DNA of 64,000 bases from Cyclaneusma minus. Its lineage: Eukaryota > Ascomycota > Leotiomycetes > Marthamycetales > Marthamycetaceae. How positions within the stretch are numbered: position 1 is the stretch's first letter; each line of letters starts with the position of its first letter. Under the pieces are notes generated by a model. The model was not told the origin of the DNA, searched no databases, and saw nothing but the letters and a program-made list of their open reading frames with translations. Shown one piece after another: positions 35,372 through 46,003 of the stretch. The DNA lies in assembly GCA_037179335.1 (NCBI GenBank), contig JAKZHN010000005.1, positions 1,674,001 to 1,738,000 on the forward strand, read 5' to 3'. Position numbers and translations under genes: made by a program.

Positions 35372-36526
35372 CTACAGCTTGGATGTAGGTTCACCAAAGA
35401 CGTTCAGGAAGGCCGGTGCCACCTCGTCCGTCAAGTCGCTTGCTTGCAAACTCCGCCCCTTCTTTGCAAATGCCAGTCTTGAGCACTCCTGTCAAACGTT
35501 AGCCATCCGCCATCATATGGAACTAGGACAAATAAGATTTACCCTCGTCAACGTACTGCCTGCAAATGCAGCCAGAGCCAGAGCCTCCATAGAATCAATA
35601 TCACCCTCGTGATCCCATAGCTTCTCCAAGTACGCCTTCCTCCACGCCAGGAACGTAGCCAGACTTCCCGTCAACGTATCACCCTGCCCACCACTCCTCT
35701 TCAAACCTCCCTCAACATCGCTAACAAACGTATACTCGCCATTAGAGATATAGTCCTTCGCCCCCTTCTTAATAACCGTAACCCCACCGAAAGCCTTCGC
35801 CAGTTCCGAGGCTTTAGTTCCTTCTTCCATATTCGAAATATCCAATCCCTTAGCCTTGCAAAGTCTGCCAAACTCCACCACGTTGGGAGTCAGGATACAT
35901 TCTTTGTAGCCCTGAACCAATTGCGGTCGTGTTTGTGCCAGGTACAGACCATCGGCATCCAACACAAAGGAAACGTTCTCTTTTCGAGCAGCTTCGATGA
36001 CGTGCGCACATGTGTCTTGCATCAAGGGATCACGGCCGAGTCCAGGTCCAATGACTATAACGTGCAGTCGGGGAAGCATGGCAATGATGGCTTCTGCAAT
36101 CGACGAGGATGTATCGCTGGAGCTGGCATGTGTGGATTGTCTCATCAAGGGATGGACCATCAGGTTAGGGGAGTAGGATTTGATGACCTGGGACGCTTGG
36201 GGTTCGCAGATGACATGGCTCTAGAACACCAACAGTCAGTAAGCAAGCATTGAAGTGGAAGAGAACTGGGCCTTATCATACCATGTCTGCACCGAGCCTG
36301 GCGCTCGCCATTGCAGAGAAGTACGGTGCGCCTGTGTAGTCCTCACTGCCTCCAATGACGGCCACTCGTCCCAATTGACCTGTTCTTTGGTCAGCATTCC
36401 AATTGTGAAGATAGGAGTCGGAGACAGACCCTTGTGGAACTTCTCAAGCATGGGCGGGATCATTTTGGTCACTCTGGTGACAAGCTCTTTCGTCTTGGAC
36501 GACATCTTGGGTGGATCGGAAGACAT
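35372..36526 (-). CDS. ATP-dependent NAD(P)H-hydrate dehydratase
   Basis: Four exons on the minus strand (36,526-36,430; 36,379-36,282; 36,220-35,543; 35,488-35,372) give 329 residues. The enzyme uses ATP to dehydrate (S)-NADHX/NADPHX, repairing hydrated nicotinamide cofactors together with the epimerase. It belongs to the ribokinase-like carbohydrate kinase family (CARKD; yeast YKL151C). Visible blocks are PPMLEKFHKGQLGRVAVIGG, SEDYTGAPYFSAMASARLGA near residues 43-62, SHVICEP, VIGPGLGRDPLMQ, FVLDADGLYL, LTPNVVEFGRL, and GGQGDTLTG with the catalytic Asp near residue 246. It ends ECSRLAFAKKGRSLQASDLT. Length is normal. A second ATG eight codons downstream could be the real start. No mitochondrial signal is obvious. 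Confidence 0.93.
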
Positions 36527-37021
36527 TTGATGTCGGTCACGTTTTGGTGAGGAAGGTCTGCACGTAGCAGATGGGAAATGTGAGATAAAGACGAGGCTTT
36601 TGTTCAGAGCGGAACTCGAGAAGGCAACTCGAGAAACTAGGGCTCGAAATAGGTGGAGTAGGAGGGAGGAGAAGTGGTGGTTGGCGTCCTTGAAACCTCG
36701 CCGACGTATGTAGCTCGTTGTTTTGGGCAGTGATGTCAGAGGCGAAGCTCGAATAGCAACAATCTAATCGCCGAAATAATGACCGCGCTCGGCTTCTTGG
36801 AGCAACAGCGCTAGACTTCCAAGGCAATATATGAAACTGATTCTAAAATCAACCGTCAATCAAGTTATATGTAGGACCACTCTTGTATTCTTCAGACCAG
36901 TATTACAAGTATTACAAACTCGCTGTGCGCTCAATGTACAAGGGGTATCTCATCAGAAAACGACCACAATTCGCCTTGGAAATGTATGCAGCAATAGCTC
37001 CCAACGTCCCTCTGTTCCCTT
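36527..37021. other. 0.5 kb intergenic
   Basis: Lies between two minus-strand genes: the dehydratase upstream region and the ELMO gene 3' flank. No gene recognised. Confidence 0.55.
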
Positions 37022-39226
37022 TCATACCTCATAGTAGTAGTCATCGTCAAGGCCCTCTCTGCTTGGGATAACGCCAAGGCCATCCGCTCCTCCCTCAAAC
37101 CTGTGTTCCAGCCTGACATTCAGCAGTCGAATCTTGAGCCCATACTCGCTGATCACCTCGACGAGCTTGTTCGTCTCGACCGTAATGGGAGCTTGATCGA
37201 GAATCATCAAGAGACCATCCATCCACTCAGCAGCGAGATCTTGTGAAGTAGGCGTCAGGGTGAGCACCGGCCGCTCATGGGCCTCGCCGGACGAGTGCGA
37301 TTCATTATCAGCTCGAGCGACTAAGGTATTGATCGTGATTTTCGAGTTTTCCAGCGGTTTGGGGGACTCCTGCGCCGAAGTCTTCAGCGTCGATGCATCG
37401 CTGGATATGCTTGACGAGTCGTCATCCTTCGCAGCCCTCTGAGCCAGGTTGGATATCACCGAGCTGATTGTGCTGAGATCAATCTTATCCGGCAATTGGT
37501 CGAGCTTGGGCTCAGCAGCAGTCATTCGGTCAAAATCCCCGTAATAGAGATATCGTCGGTTGGGAGACAGGCGCACATATCGCCATGCTCCACGCTTGGA
37601 CATGCCTGTGGTGGTAGAGAGTTTGTCGTCGCTTCCTCCAAAAGGATGAGGCCGTGAGAACCAGGCGCCCTTGAGGAGACATCGAATTCTCTGCTCTTTC
37701 ACAAACTGCAAGGCTTCAGTCTCCAGCTCTTCGCGGATCTTTTGGAGATGATCGCCCCATCTCTCTTCGAACGTTTGTTCTAACAGCTCCATCTGCAGTG
37801 CTCGCAGTTTTGAATAGTCGAAATCGACGATTTCCTCTTCAACCTCCTGCACTTCTTTGGTTCGCGGAGCATGTTCCACAACATGGCCGATGAGAATCCG
37901 TACGAGGTCCGAGACTTTATCGAAGTCTTCTGTTTCGGCACCGGTAGCTTTCCATAAGCGGAAGAAAGCTCGTAGTCCTGCTATGTGGAGATGGCTCCAT
38001 TTCAGAAGCAGAGGCTGGAACACCTTGTCATAGTTCTTGATGCCATCGAGGATGAGGTAGTTTTTCGAGTCTTCGCCATCCGATTTGTCAATCTCGAAAT
38101 GGTCACAGAGAATTTGTGTGACCGCAAGACTGGCTCGCGCAATCGGGCAACGCTCATATAATGGCCTGGTAGACTGCTCGAGTAGAAGTTTTTGGAAGTC
38201 GTCTTGGTGTTTGCGAACGTATTCCGCAAGATCCATGAGGCCGAGATATCCTGTTTGGGCGAATTCCCAGGCGGGAATCTCACTTTCGAAGCCTAATCGT
38301 CTCCATTTCCCCGAACCGTGTCTCCTTGTTGAACTTCCCTTTCGGCCACTTTCGCTCACTACTGAATCCAGTCGAGGGGTACCATCGGGGGTATTGTCCC
38401 TCGCGTCAGGACCGCTCGCCATATGCAAGCCCTTAAGAGTTCGTCTATGATCTGGACGCTCAAAATCGACCGGAACCTCTCTCCACTTGCGCAACAAGAC
38501 TTTTGCCAGCGCCTGGTATTCCAACAGCGCATGTGCCATATCTTGCAAAGCAGAGCTCTGCATCAAAGTGTAAACCGCCGAGACGACTCCGAGATCTTGT
38601 ATTCTCTTCACGAATTTCGGCCATTCCTCGCCAGTTCCGGAGCTGCGCGACAACCCATCCTTTTGGTCGTCTCCACCAGGTGTAACTGCATCGCGTATGA
38701 GGGCGTTAAGGAGCGCGAGAGCATTGGCGCAGAGCATATGATCTGCCGAGTTGAGCTGTGAGACGACCATTTCGAAGAATTGGGGGTGAACTGCCACTGC
38801 CGGCTTCAGGGCACGAAAACCGAAGGCCCCCGGTACTCGAATGGTTCCTCGGGAGACTTGCGGATGGCTCACGACAGCCACCAATATAGACATGGCGCCG
38901 CGGAGTATGTTGACCAACGGCTGGGAAACAATCAAGTCGACCAGACGCTCCACCAGCTCAACTGCGTCTGGAGGCTCGAATATTTCCCAGCCCATATCCA
39001 CTTCGAGCAGGCGAGTCAAACTTTGTAGAGCGTATGCCAGAGTATTGCCGCTGCTGTTCAGGATAAGTCGGCGCAGGGCTGAGAGCCCACCGACGGAAAT
39101 AAAGCGGTCGGCGAATGAAGGGTCATTGATGGCAGCTTGCAGCTTGAAGACTGCCATCTTTGCCTTCCCATCCACATCGCTGTTGATATCTCTGAGCAGC
39201 TCGGTGGCGTCCGGTGGTGCCTCCAT
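37022..39226 (-). CDS. ELMO/CED-12 family protein with C-terminal PH-like region
   Basis: An uninterrupted frame of 734 residues from the ATG at 39,226. The N-terminal half is an armadillo-like helical repeat region (KMAVFKLQAAINDPSFADRF..., NTLAYALQSLTRLLEVDMGWE). It is followed by an ELMO-type segment around residues 340-480 (CPIARASLAVTQILCDHFEI...GLRAFFRLWKATGAE). The C-terminal third looks like a PH domain split by a Ser-rich insert (LLKGAWFSRPHPFGG...RGAWRYVRLSPNRRYLYYGDF...LAAEWMDGLLMIL). ELMO proteins act with DOCK-type exchange factors to activate Rac-like GTPases in cytoskeletal control, and fungal members of this size are known. No introns, unusual for its length here. The last residues are acidic and Tyr-rich (DDDYYYEV). 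Confidence 0.85.
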   Translation of the reverse strand: MEAPPDATELLRDINSDVDGKAKMAVFKLQAAINDPSFADRFISVGGLSALRRLILNSSGNTLAYALQSLTRLLEVDMGWEIFEPPDAVELVERLVDLIVSQPLVNILRGAMSILVAVVSHPQVSRGTIRVPGAFGFRALKPAVAVHPQFFEMVVSQLNSADHMLCANALALLNALIRDAVTPGGDDQKDGLSRSSGTGEEWPKFVKRIQDLGVVSAVYTLMQSSALQDMAHALLEYQALAKVLLRKWREVPVDFERPDHRRTLKGLHMASGPDARDNTPDGTPRLDSVVSESGRKGSSTRRHGSGKWRRLGFESEIPAWEFAQTGYLGLMDLAEYVRKHQDDFQKLLLEQSTRPLYERCPIARASLAVTQILCDHFEIDKSDGEDSKNYLILDGIKNYDKVFQPLLLKWSHLHIAGLRAFFRLWKATGAETEDFDKVSDLVRILIGHVVEHAPRTKEVQEVEEEIVDFDYSKLRALQMELLEQTFEERWGDHLQKIREELETEALQFVKEQRIRCLLKGAWFSRPHPFGGSDDKLSTTTGMSKRGAWRYVRLSPNRRYLYYGDFDRMTAAEPKLDQLPDKIDLSTISSVISNLAQRAAKDDDSSSISSDASTLKTSAQESPKPLENSKITINTLVARADNESHSSGEAHERPVLTLTPTSQDLAAEWMDGLLMILDQAPITVETNKLVEVISEYGLKIRLLNVRLEHRFEGGADGLGVIPSREGLDDDYYYEV

Positions 39227-39474
39227 GGTGTTGAAGGCTTGAAGCGTAAGGAAGGTTGGATGCCGGGGAATTGTCTGACCACGCTCGGGCGCGGTCGCGC
39301 CTGCCAGACCTTGTCGAACAGATCAGGCGTTGTATTTCGTACGGATGTGAGGGAATCGACGGATTGGTCCAGGAAAGCAGACAGTCCGGGTCGTGTTCCC
39401 CCTGGTCCCGTTGCTACGCTTTTGCGAAGATGTCGACAGCTGCTCTCTCGGTGATACAGGCAGCACCTACCAGC

Positions 39475-39535
39475 ACCCCGGTCGTCTAGTTGGTTCGTCT
39501 GAGTCTCGCTGGTGCGACTCCAGTCTCAGGGAGCG
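39475..39535 (+). pseudogene. tRNA-Tyr-like remnant lacking the anticodon arm
   Basis: The stretch GGTCGTCTAGTTGGTT is the same D-arm sequence found in the tRNA-Tyr half at 40.29 kb and close to that of the intact tRNA-Tyr. About 20 bases later, GGTGCGACTCCAGTCTCAGGGA matches the intact gene's T-arm and 3' acceptor strand (GGTTCGACTCCGGTCTGAGGGA) with four differences. The anticodon arm between them is missing. It reads as a degenerate, internally deleted tRNA copy on the strand opposite to the intact gene. Confidence 0.5.
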
Positions 39536-39983
39536 GATGGAGAAAAGGTGGACAGAAGGTGGACTGAAGGTAGACTTGAATTGTTTTCCAATTAAGTCGC
39601 GTCGCGGCGTCGAACAACCGCCAAGGTCCCGAAAATGGGTGAGGCGTCCGTGCGCCAGAGATCGTTATCACCCGCACGGTAAAGTGGTCCTCTAGCCGCT
39701 GCCCCGGCGACATAGCTTGATTGATGCTATGAATAGATGGCGGACAATAATATTGAATTCTCCTGACTCCTTATTTGCTACACTACCTAGAATAACTCAA
39801 GTCTTGAAGGTTTGAGCAATTCCAGAAAAGGAGGCCCACAGACCCTCAATTAAATGCTTCTAACTTCTGAGCACTGCTTGAGGGGTCGAAGAAATTGCAA
39901 AAGGACAGTGTGAACGGACATTTAGCAAAACAACAAAAGGATCGGGGGTCCAAAAAGAACATGCAAAACAAAAAATAGATGAT
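39536..39983. other. intergenic, no gene seen
   Basis: Lies between the tRNA-like remnant and the tRNA-Tyr gene, just 3' of the tRNA; the TTTTTTGTTTTG-like stretch on the tRNA strand after 39,984 may serve as its Pol III terminator. Confidence 0.45.
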
Positions 39984-40069
39984 TCCCTCAGACCGGAGTC
40001 GAACCGGTGACATCCGGATGAGCTGCAGCTATTACAGTCCGGCGCTATAACCAACTAAACTACCGAGGG
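39984..40069 (-). tRNA. tRNA-Tyr (GTA) with a 12-base intron
   Basis: On the minus strand the cloverleaf is complete. The acceptor stem is CCCTCGG/CTGAGGG (one G-T pair) with discriminator A, and the D arm contains TAGTTGGTTA. The anticodon stem is CCGGA/TCCGG and the T arm ACCGG-TTCGACT-CCGGT. The anticodon loop begins CT-GTA-A and is enlarged to 19 bases, as expected for an intron of about 12 bases placed just after position 37, the usual site in eukaryotic tRNA-Tyr. GTA reads UAC and UAU codons. Two tRNA-Tyr-like fragments lie on the other strand on either side. Confidence 0.93.
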
Positions 40070-40283
40070 AGCCTGTGGGTATCACCGCCCGTTGGCGAGC
40101 GGTTGAGGTGTGTTTGTATTATGTCAAAAGTGTGCAGATTTAAGGTTTTGAAGTGGAGGGAGATGTGGAAGGTGCGATGGAGGAAGGTGCGATGCCACCA
40201 CGGAAGCTCTGTTCTCCAGTTATTTGCGCAAAATCGCGCCGAATCTACATCAAAAAACCCCTCAAAGACCTGTTAACAGGTAT

Positions 40284-40327
40284 CTCCCCTTGGTCGTCTA
40301 GTTGGTTTATGGCGTCGGACTGTAATG
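40284..40327 (+). pseudogene. 5' half of a tRNA-Tyr, ending at the anticodon
   Basis: CCCTTGGTCGTCTAGTTGG, then TTTATGGCGTCGGACTGTAAT, aligns with the first 40 bases of the intact tRNA-Tyr with about six differences and one extra T. Similarity stops just after CTGTAAT, the anticodon plus the first intron bases. The T arm and acceptor 3' strand are absent. A truncated copy, in inverted orientation about 220 bases from the intact gene. Confidence 0.65.
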
Positions 40328-40932
40328 AACACCTTCCTCCATTGTTTACATTGAGGACATTGAGGAATTGCTTGATCCCTCATCACCCAAATTTCACCGC
40401 GTGCGGGCCCACCGCCGACTTTTCTCTCTCAACTTTCAATGTCTCGGCTGGGAGGAAATCCTTTTTCTGTTTTTTGCTCCCATTCGCTCTCACTCAGGGA
40501 CGACACAACTTCCACAGGCCGAGTTGGCTGGAGTGATTGCAGGTAAGCCCAGCAAGTAATACCGGCTCGTTCAATTTCTCCTAGTTATTGGGACTTTTCT
40601 TGGGATTTTCGAGATTTATTGGGATTTCTTACCCGGGAGAGATGGGCTTCAATCCATGTCCCATTTGTCCGGTCGCGATTTCTGCATTCCAGTCGGTGTG
40701 GGAGGCGGGCACGCGGGCTGAGGCGGGGTGGCTGGCTGTCCAAACTCTAAGCCGACATCTCTTTGAAACCACCTCTTATGGTTGATTTTGAAGCTTCAAG
40801 AATTGCCTACATTCGCATTGAGCTTTCCCATACCTTGTCAAGGAAGCGCTGATAATTCTACACTGGAGCCTGGTGCTTTGCGCAACATCGACACTGGTCC
40901 TTTACTTCCGGCGCATCGTCATCAATTCAACT
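40328..40932. other. 0.6 kb upstream of the GRF gene, no gene seen
   Basis: No coding frame with support. It includes the presumed promoter and leader of the GRF gene. Confidence 0.5.
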
Positions 40933-42199
40933 ATGTCGACAGTCACCATGTTTCGTACCCCTACGAAGAGTCGCAGCAAAAGCAACCACAGTCCATCGGG
41001 ATCGCCCCGCGGGCTCTTCAAGGATGGAGTCTGGCACTTTAAGGCCAATGTTTATTTCTTCTATTTCATTCCATTAAAGGCGGGACCTGCTGCAGGGCGC
41101 AAGGGATCCGCGTTGGCTTCCAATCGGCCAGAAGTCTAGAAGAAGTACTCTGACTGTCTTGAGCCATGCGCTCCACTATGATACCAATCCACGAGTGTGA
41201 CAATACCAAATACTGACCATCTCCTCAGGTAACTGCAATCCTCCCCTTCCGGCGGCACACTTCGAAGTCAAGAAAGAAAGTCCGAATAAGGGTCGATGGT
41301 TCTACACGTGCGAGCGAAGGCAACATGGATGTAATCTATTCCTGTGGCATGATGACGCCGTTCAACGGGAAAAAGTGGCCGTCGTCAACAACTCTCGATC
41401 GGAGCCATCCCCTGTATTGAACAGCTCAACACCGTCGAGCAAGACCAACATCGGCAAGACGACCATCGAGGGCCACGTCGAGACGAGCAACGGATCGGTA
41501 AAAGGACGCAAAATAAAGCAGGAGGAATTGGACGAATTTGAGGATTGGCCCCTGGAAGAAGACATAGAGGCCGCAATGGAGGAGATTGTCTCATCTTCAC
41601 CCAACCTATTTGCACCCACGACACCGGGGAAACGGAAGAGAGAGGAAGAAGTCTTTCATACCCCGATGACGAGCATTTCAAAACTGGAAAACCCATACAT
41701 CGCCAACCTCGCGACGGCAAATTCCAAGAGAAGCCGCCTCTCCTATTCTGACACGCCCACATCTAAGCCTACCCTCCCGAGTCCCTCGGTAACCCCAACA
41801 CCCGTCCGCTTCTGAGACGCCCACGCCAGCTCATCAATGTCCAATTCTCTATCAACCCACGACTATGACCTCACGCTCGAAGTCATGGACCTTCTCCAGG
41901 ACCAAGATCTAGACGAGGCAGCTAGCACGAGCTTGCGTTCACTGCTCAACCAGCACTCTTTGAAGGACATCGGTATTGTCAAAGGCCGCGATATCACCCG
42001 CCTTGCCTTGAAGGACAAGGATTCCAAGATCGCTGAGCTGCAGCAGCGGATTCGCGATCTGGAGACGGAGCGGACGATGGACAAGACTGTTATCAAACAG
42101 CTTAAGAGTGATATGGCGGAATCTGGGAGGCAAAGGCAGAAGAATATTAAGGCGTTCACACGGGGGAGCTATGGGAGTCGGAGCGGGAATTCGGGATGA
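40933..42199 (+). pseudogene. GRF zinc-finger protein gene, two apparent lesions
   Basis: Exon 1 (40,933-41,038) ends ...LFKDGVWH plus one base. Exon 2 (from 41,229, after CTCCTCAG) begins so that the join reads VWHCNCNPPLPAAHFEVKKE...GRWFYTCERRQHGCNLFLWHDD, an intact GRF zinc finger (C-x-C...C...C), a nucleic-acid-binding module. The join needs a donor after 41,038, but the sequence there is TTAAGG where GTAAGG would be expected. Exon 2 reads through a Ser/Thr-rich middle part to a TGA at 41,813-41,815 (TTC TGA GAC). It then stays open in the same frame for 127 codons: a SMSNSLSTHDYDLTLEVMDLL segment and a coiled coil (KIAELQQRIRDLETERTMDK). This tail looks like the normal C-terminus, so the TGA is probably a mutated CGA. 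With both lesions the gene looks dead, or the assembly has errors. Confidence 0.7.
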
Positions 42200-43873
42200 C
42201 TGTCTGCCGGTTTTGTACTGTATGATCTAGGCAGTTCGAATTACTGAAGATTCTCACACTGATCACATGCTCCTTAAGTTTGAAAGTGCATATATCAACA
42301 CGGGCTTTATCCGCGTTAGCTCAAATTAGAGCATTTCAAAGAACCAAGAAGTAGCAAGGTAGACAAGAAGCGTGCTGGAAACGTAACAGTCTGTCTATTA
42401 GGTTGTAATCAGTGATCACTCCTTTAGGCTTTAAGCATTCTCAATACATACTTTTAGTCCCTAACAATAACCTGGAAATGGACGTCAGGACAACATACTG
42501 TCGGTTCCCAATGCATAACCGTCTGGTCTCCGTCAGGCAAACAGTCGAGCCCGAGGTGTTAACTGGTTCCGAACCTGGCCTTGCAACACGCATCCTCTAC
42601 AAGCTACATGTAGTTTGGAAAGCCACTAACCTAAAGATGAAGATAACTTTTTCATCGAAAATCTGTTGCCTATGAGACCTACGTATTCAGAATCCTTAGC
42701 TGATTCCGCATCTTTTGATACATGACATCCTTTCCCCGTCGACGTGCAACAAACCCCATTTTTCTTGCTAGTAATGATATAAAGGGCGCTAGCGAGTGTA
42801 TAGTGACACATGTGTCTGTGCCAATTCCTTAGCGTCCCAGCAAGAACTGTATTTCAAAGAGCTAGAAATGATCAGACACCTTAGGCACATACTTGTTCCT
42901 ATCGACGATAATCAGACTTGACAAGCCATCCACAGACTGCATTTGTAGCACTGTAGCTTCGAAACACGGCTTCTGGAGATTCAAACCAGTGTGGTTAGAG
43001 CATTGCCATATATGATATGACAGCATTGAAAGATGGAAACTGTGCGATTTTGGGTAAATTCATGCAATGCGAACCATATTTGGGCTGGCAGTTGACTTCC
43101 AATGCTTCGTTTCGTGAGGGAAATCTCAAAAAGGTCTAGGCACAGATTGCAAACTCGTGGATGGCGGCCTAAGAAACGAAGAAAGCGTCAAGCGATTGCG
43201 AATAAACCATAATAAAACCAAGCAGTTCGGAAGGCCCAACTTATTAGGAACAAAAATATCATAGCAATATTCAGAGTATTTAGTTCTTAGGAATCGCCCA
43301 ACATATGAACAGGTTCTTAGAGCAGGACTTAGTGAACAAACTGAACTACCAGCCTTCTCCCAATGAATATGATTGGGTCATGCTTAAGCTTTCTGGTGCT
43401 GCAGACAGGGCAGGTGAGTTCAAGTTAAGTTGGAATGGCCGAGAGACGAGGGGAAGTGCCTTGGCTGTTGTTGCATCAATGTGACACCATTTCAATCGAG
43501 TTTAAGCTTTCAACCGGCCGTGTAGTCGCCGATCATCTGATGTGGGCAAGATAAATGGACATAGACAAGACGTGGAGGGAAAGCACTGCTCATATTCCTG
43601 CTGTTGTTTGTGCAAGTGTGAAGTCAATGTTGTCGCAGCTTCAACGGAATCGTCCATGTTGGTGCACTGCAGCTTGAGCTCGGTTGGTGCCTAAGGCGCC
43701 CGCGGATCGCTTACCTGCTGCTGGCAGAAGAGGCTCGAGTTCCTCACCCGCCCGAGATTCTCTCAACTCCCAGAGCAAGGTCTCGACATCATCACCACCA
43801 CACTCTCCCCTCCCTCCAATTGTACTGCAATTGGCTTTCTTGTCCCTTCTCTACTACTCACATACCGCCAACC
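42200..43873. other. 1.7 kb intergenic, no gene seen
   Basis: Only short frames without coding character. The last 170 bases, with C/T-rich runs, are the probable promoter and leader of the ATP synthase gene. Confidence 0.55.
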
Positions 43874-46003
43874 ATGTTCCGGAACGCTCTCCGACAGTCT
43901 GGCCGCGCCGTGGGCGCAGTCTCTGCGTCGGGCAGAGTCGCAGTATGTCCCCCCTGCCACCCAAGAAGTCCTTGTTTGGAGCACTGCCGAAGCTCAATCG
44001 CCGTCCCATCTGCTCAGACGCTCAATTGGCCGCCTTTTCGCGATGGACGGCGATGCTTTTGAGCTGTCGGGATAGCTTCAAGCAGCTCCTGTTGATGCGT
44101 TTTTCGGCCTTCGGCTAATTGAGCCTTTTTCTTGACAGGCCCGAACACCTGCCTTCAGCGCTGCATCCAAGCAGATCCGAAGCTACGCTGCCGATGCAAA
44201 GGCCACCCCCACCGAGGTCTCTTCCATCCTCGAGCAGCGAATTCGCGGAGTCCAGGAGGAGGCCGGCTTGGCTGAGACTGGTCGCGTTCTGTCCGTCGGG
44301 TATGTCGACCTCCCCCTACGCTGGAACGACAGCCACCGAATATGGCAACATCGAATACCGAGCGCCAAAACCTCCGCATCCGCCTGAGCAATGCTGATAT
44401 ACTTGTGTTCATAGTGATGGTATTGCCCGTGTCCACGGCATGAACAATGTCCAAGCCGAGGAGCTTGTCGAGTAAGTGCTAAGTGCCCACTCCAACAAGT
44501 CCTCACAACTTACACGGACTGTAGATTCGCCTCTGGCGTCAAGGGCATGTGCATGAACTTGGAAGCCGGACAGGTCGGTGTCGTGTTGTTCGGTTCTGAC
44601 CGTCTGGTCCGAGAGGGCGAGACCGTCAAGCGTACCGGAGAGATCGTGAGTGGCACCATATTATATACAGCAAGTCGAGGCTTACGCGGAATAGGTCGAC
44701 GTTCCAGTTGGCCCTGAGATGCTTGGACGTGTCGTTGATGCTCTTGGAAACCCAATCGATGGCAAGGGTCCCATCAAGACCACCGAGAGGCGCCGTGCTC
44801 AGGTCAAGGCCCCCGGTATCTTGCCCCGAAAGTCCGTCAACCAGCCCGTACAGACCGGTCTCAAGTCCGTCGATGCCATGGTTCCCATCGGACGTGGTCA
44901 GCGTGAGTTGATCATCGGTGACCGTCAAACCGGTAAGACCGCTGTCGCTCTCGACGCCATGCTCAACCAGAAGCGCTGGAACGACGGAAACGACGAGACC
45001 AAGAAGCTCTACTGTGTCTACGTTGCTGTTGGTCAGAAGCGATCCACCGTTGCCCAGTTGGTCAAGACTCTCGAGGAGAACGACGCCATGAAGTACTCCA
45101 TTGTTGTCGCCGCTACCGCCTCCGAGGCCGCTCCCCTGCAATACATCGCTCCCTTCACTGGATGCTCCATGGGTGAATGGTTCCGCGACAACGGAAAGCA
45201 CGCCGTCATCATCTTCGACGATCTGTCCAAGCAGGCCGTTGCTTACCGTCAAATGTCCCTCCTTCTCCGTCGTCCTCCAGGACGTGAGGCCTACCCCGGT
45301 GATGTCTTCTACCTGCACTCCCGTCTCCTCGAGCGTGCCGCCAAGATGAACGACAAGCACGGTGGTGGATCTCTCACTGCCCTTCCCATCATTGAGACCC
45401 AGGGTGGTGATGTGTCCGCTTACATTCCCACCAACGTCATTTCCATCACCGACGGTCAAATCTTCTTGGAGGCCGAGCTCTTCTACAAGGGTATCCGCCC
45501 CGCCATTAACGTCGGTCTCTCAGTGTCCCGTGTCGGTTCCGCCGCCCAGTTGAAGGCCATGAAGCAAGTTGCCGGATCCCTGAAGCTCTTCTTGGCCCAA
45601 TACCGTGAAGTCGCCGCTTTCGCTCAATTCGGTTCCGATTTGGATGCTGCTACCAAGCAAACCCTCAGCCGTGGTGAACGCGTACGTTATCTCGACTGAA
45701 ACAGACACTGATCTAGGTTTTGCTAACTCATCTCTCTAGTTGACCGAGCTCCTCAAGCAGAAGCAATACTCCCCTATGGCCGTTAACGAGATGGTGCCCC
45801 TTATCTACGCCGGTGTCAACGGTCACCTCGACTCCGTCCCAGTCAACAAGGTTCTCACCTGGGAGGCTGACTTCCTGACCCACCTCCGCACCAACGAGCC
45901 CGATCTGCTCGCAACGATTGACAAGGAGGGTGCATTGAGCAAGGAGTTGGAGGCTAAGCTGAAGGACGTTGTGACCTCATTCACCAAGAGCTTCACCTCA
46001 TAA
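43874..46003 (+). CDS. atp1: mitochondrial ATP synthase F1 subunit alpha
   Basis: Six exons (43,874-43,942; 44,139-44,299; 44,415-44,471; 44,525-44,645; 44,695-45,681; 45,740-46,003) join exactly to 552 residues. The first about 35 residues (MFRNALRQSGRAVGAVSASG...) are Arg/Ala/Ser-rich and form a mitochondrial presequence. F1-alpha signatures follow: EVSSILEQRIRG, VLSVGDGIARVHG, GRVVDALGNPIDGKG, the P-loop GDRQTGKT near residues 188-195, and the DLSKQAVAYRQMSLLLRRPPGREAYPGDVFYLHSRLLERAA block. Further blocks are PTNVISITDGQIFLE and PAINVGLSVSRVGSAAQ. It forms the non-catalytic nucleotide-binding half of the F1 hexamer in the matrix. Codon use is strongly C-biased, as for highly expressed genes. 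Introns crowd the 5' third. Confidence 0.98.

Noticed and set aside
44626..45459. 277-codon minus frame in atp1
   Set aside because: Antisense shadow of a strongly codon-biased exon; Gly/Val/Leu/Ser-rich with no known fold.
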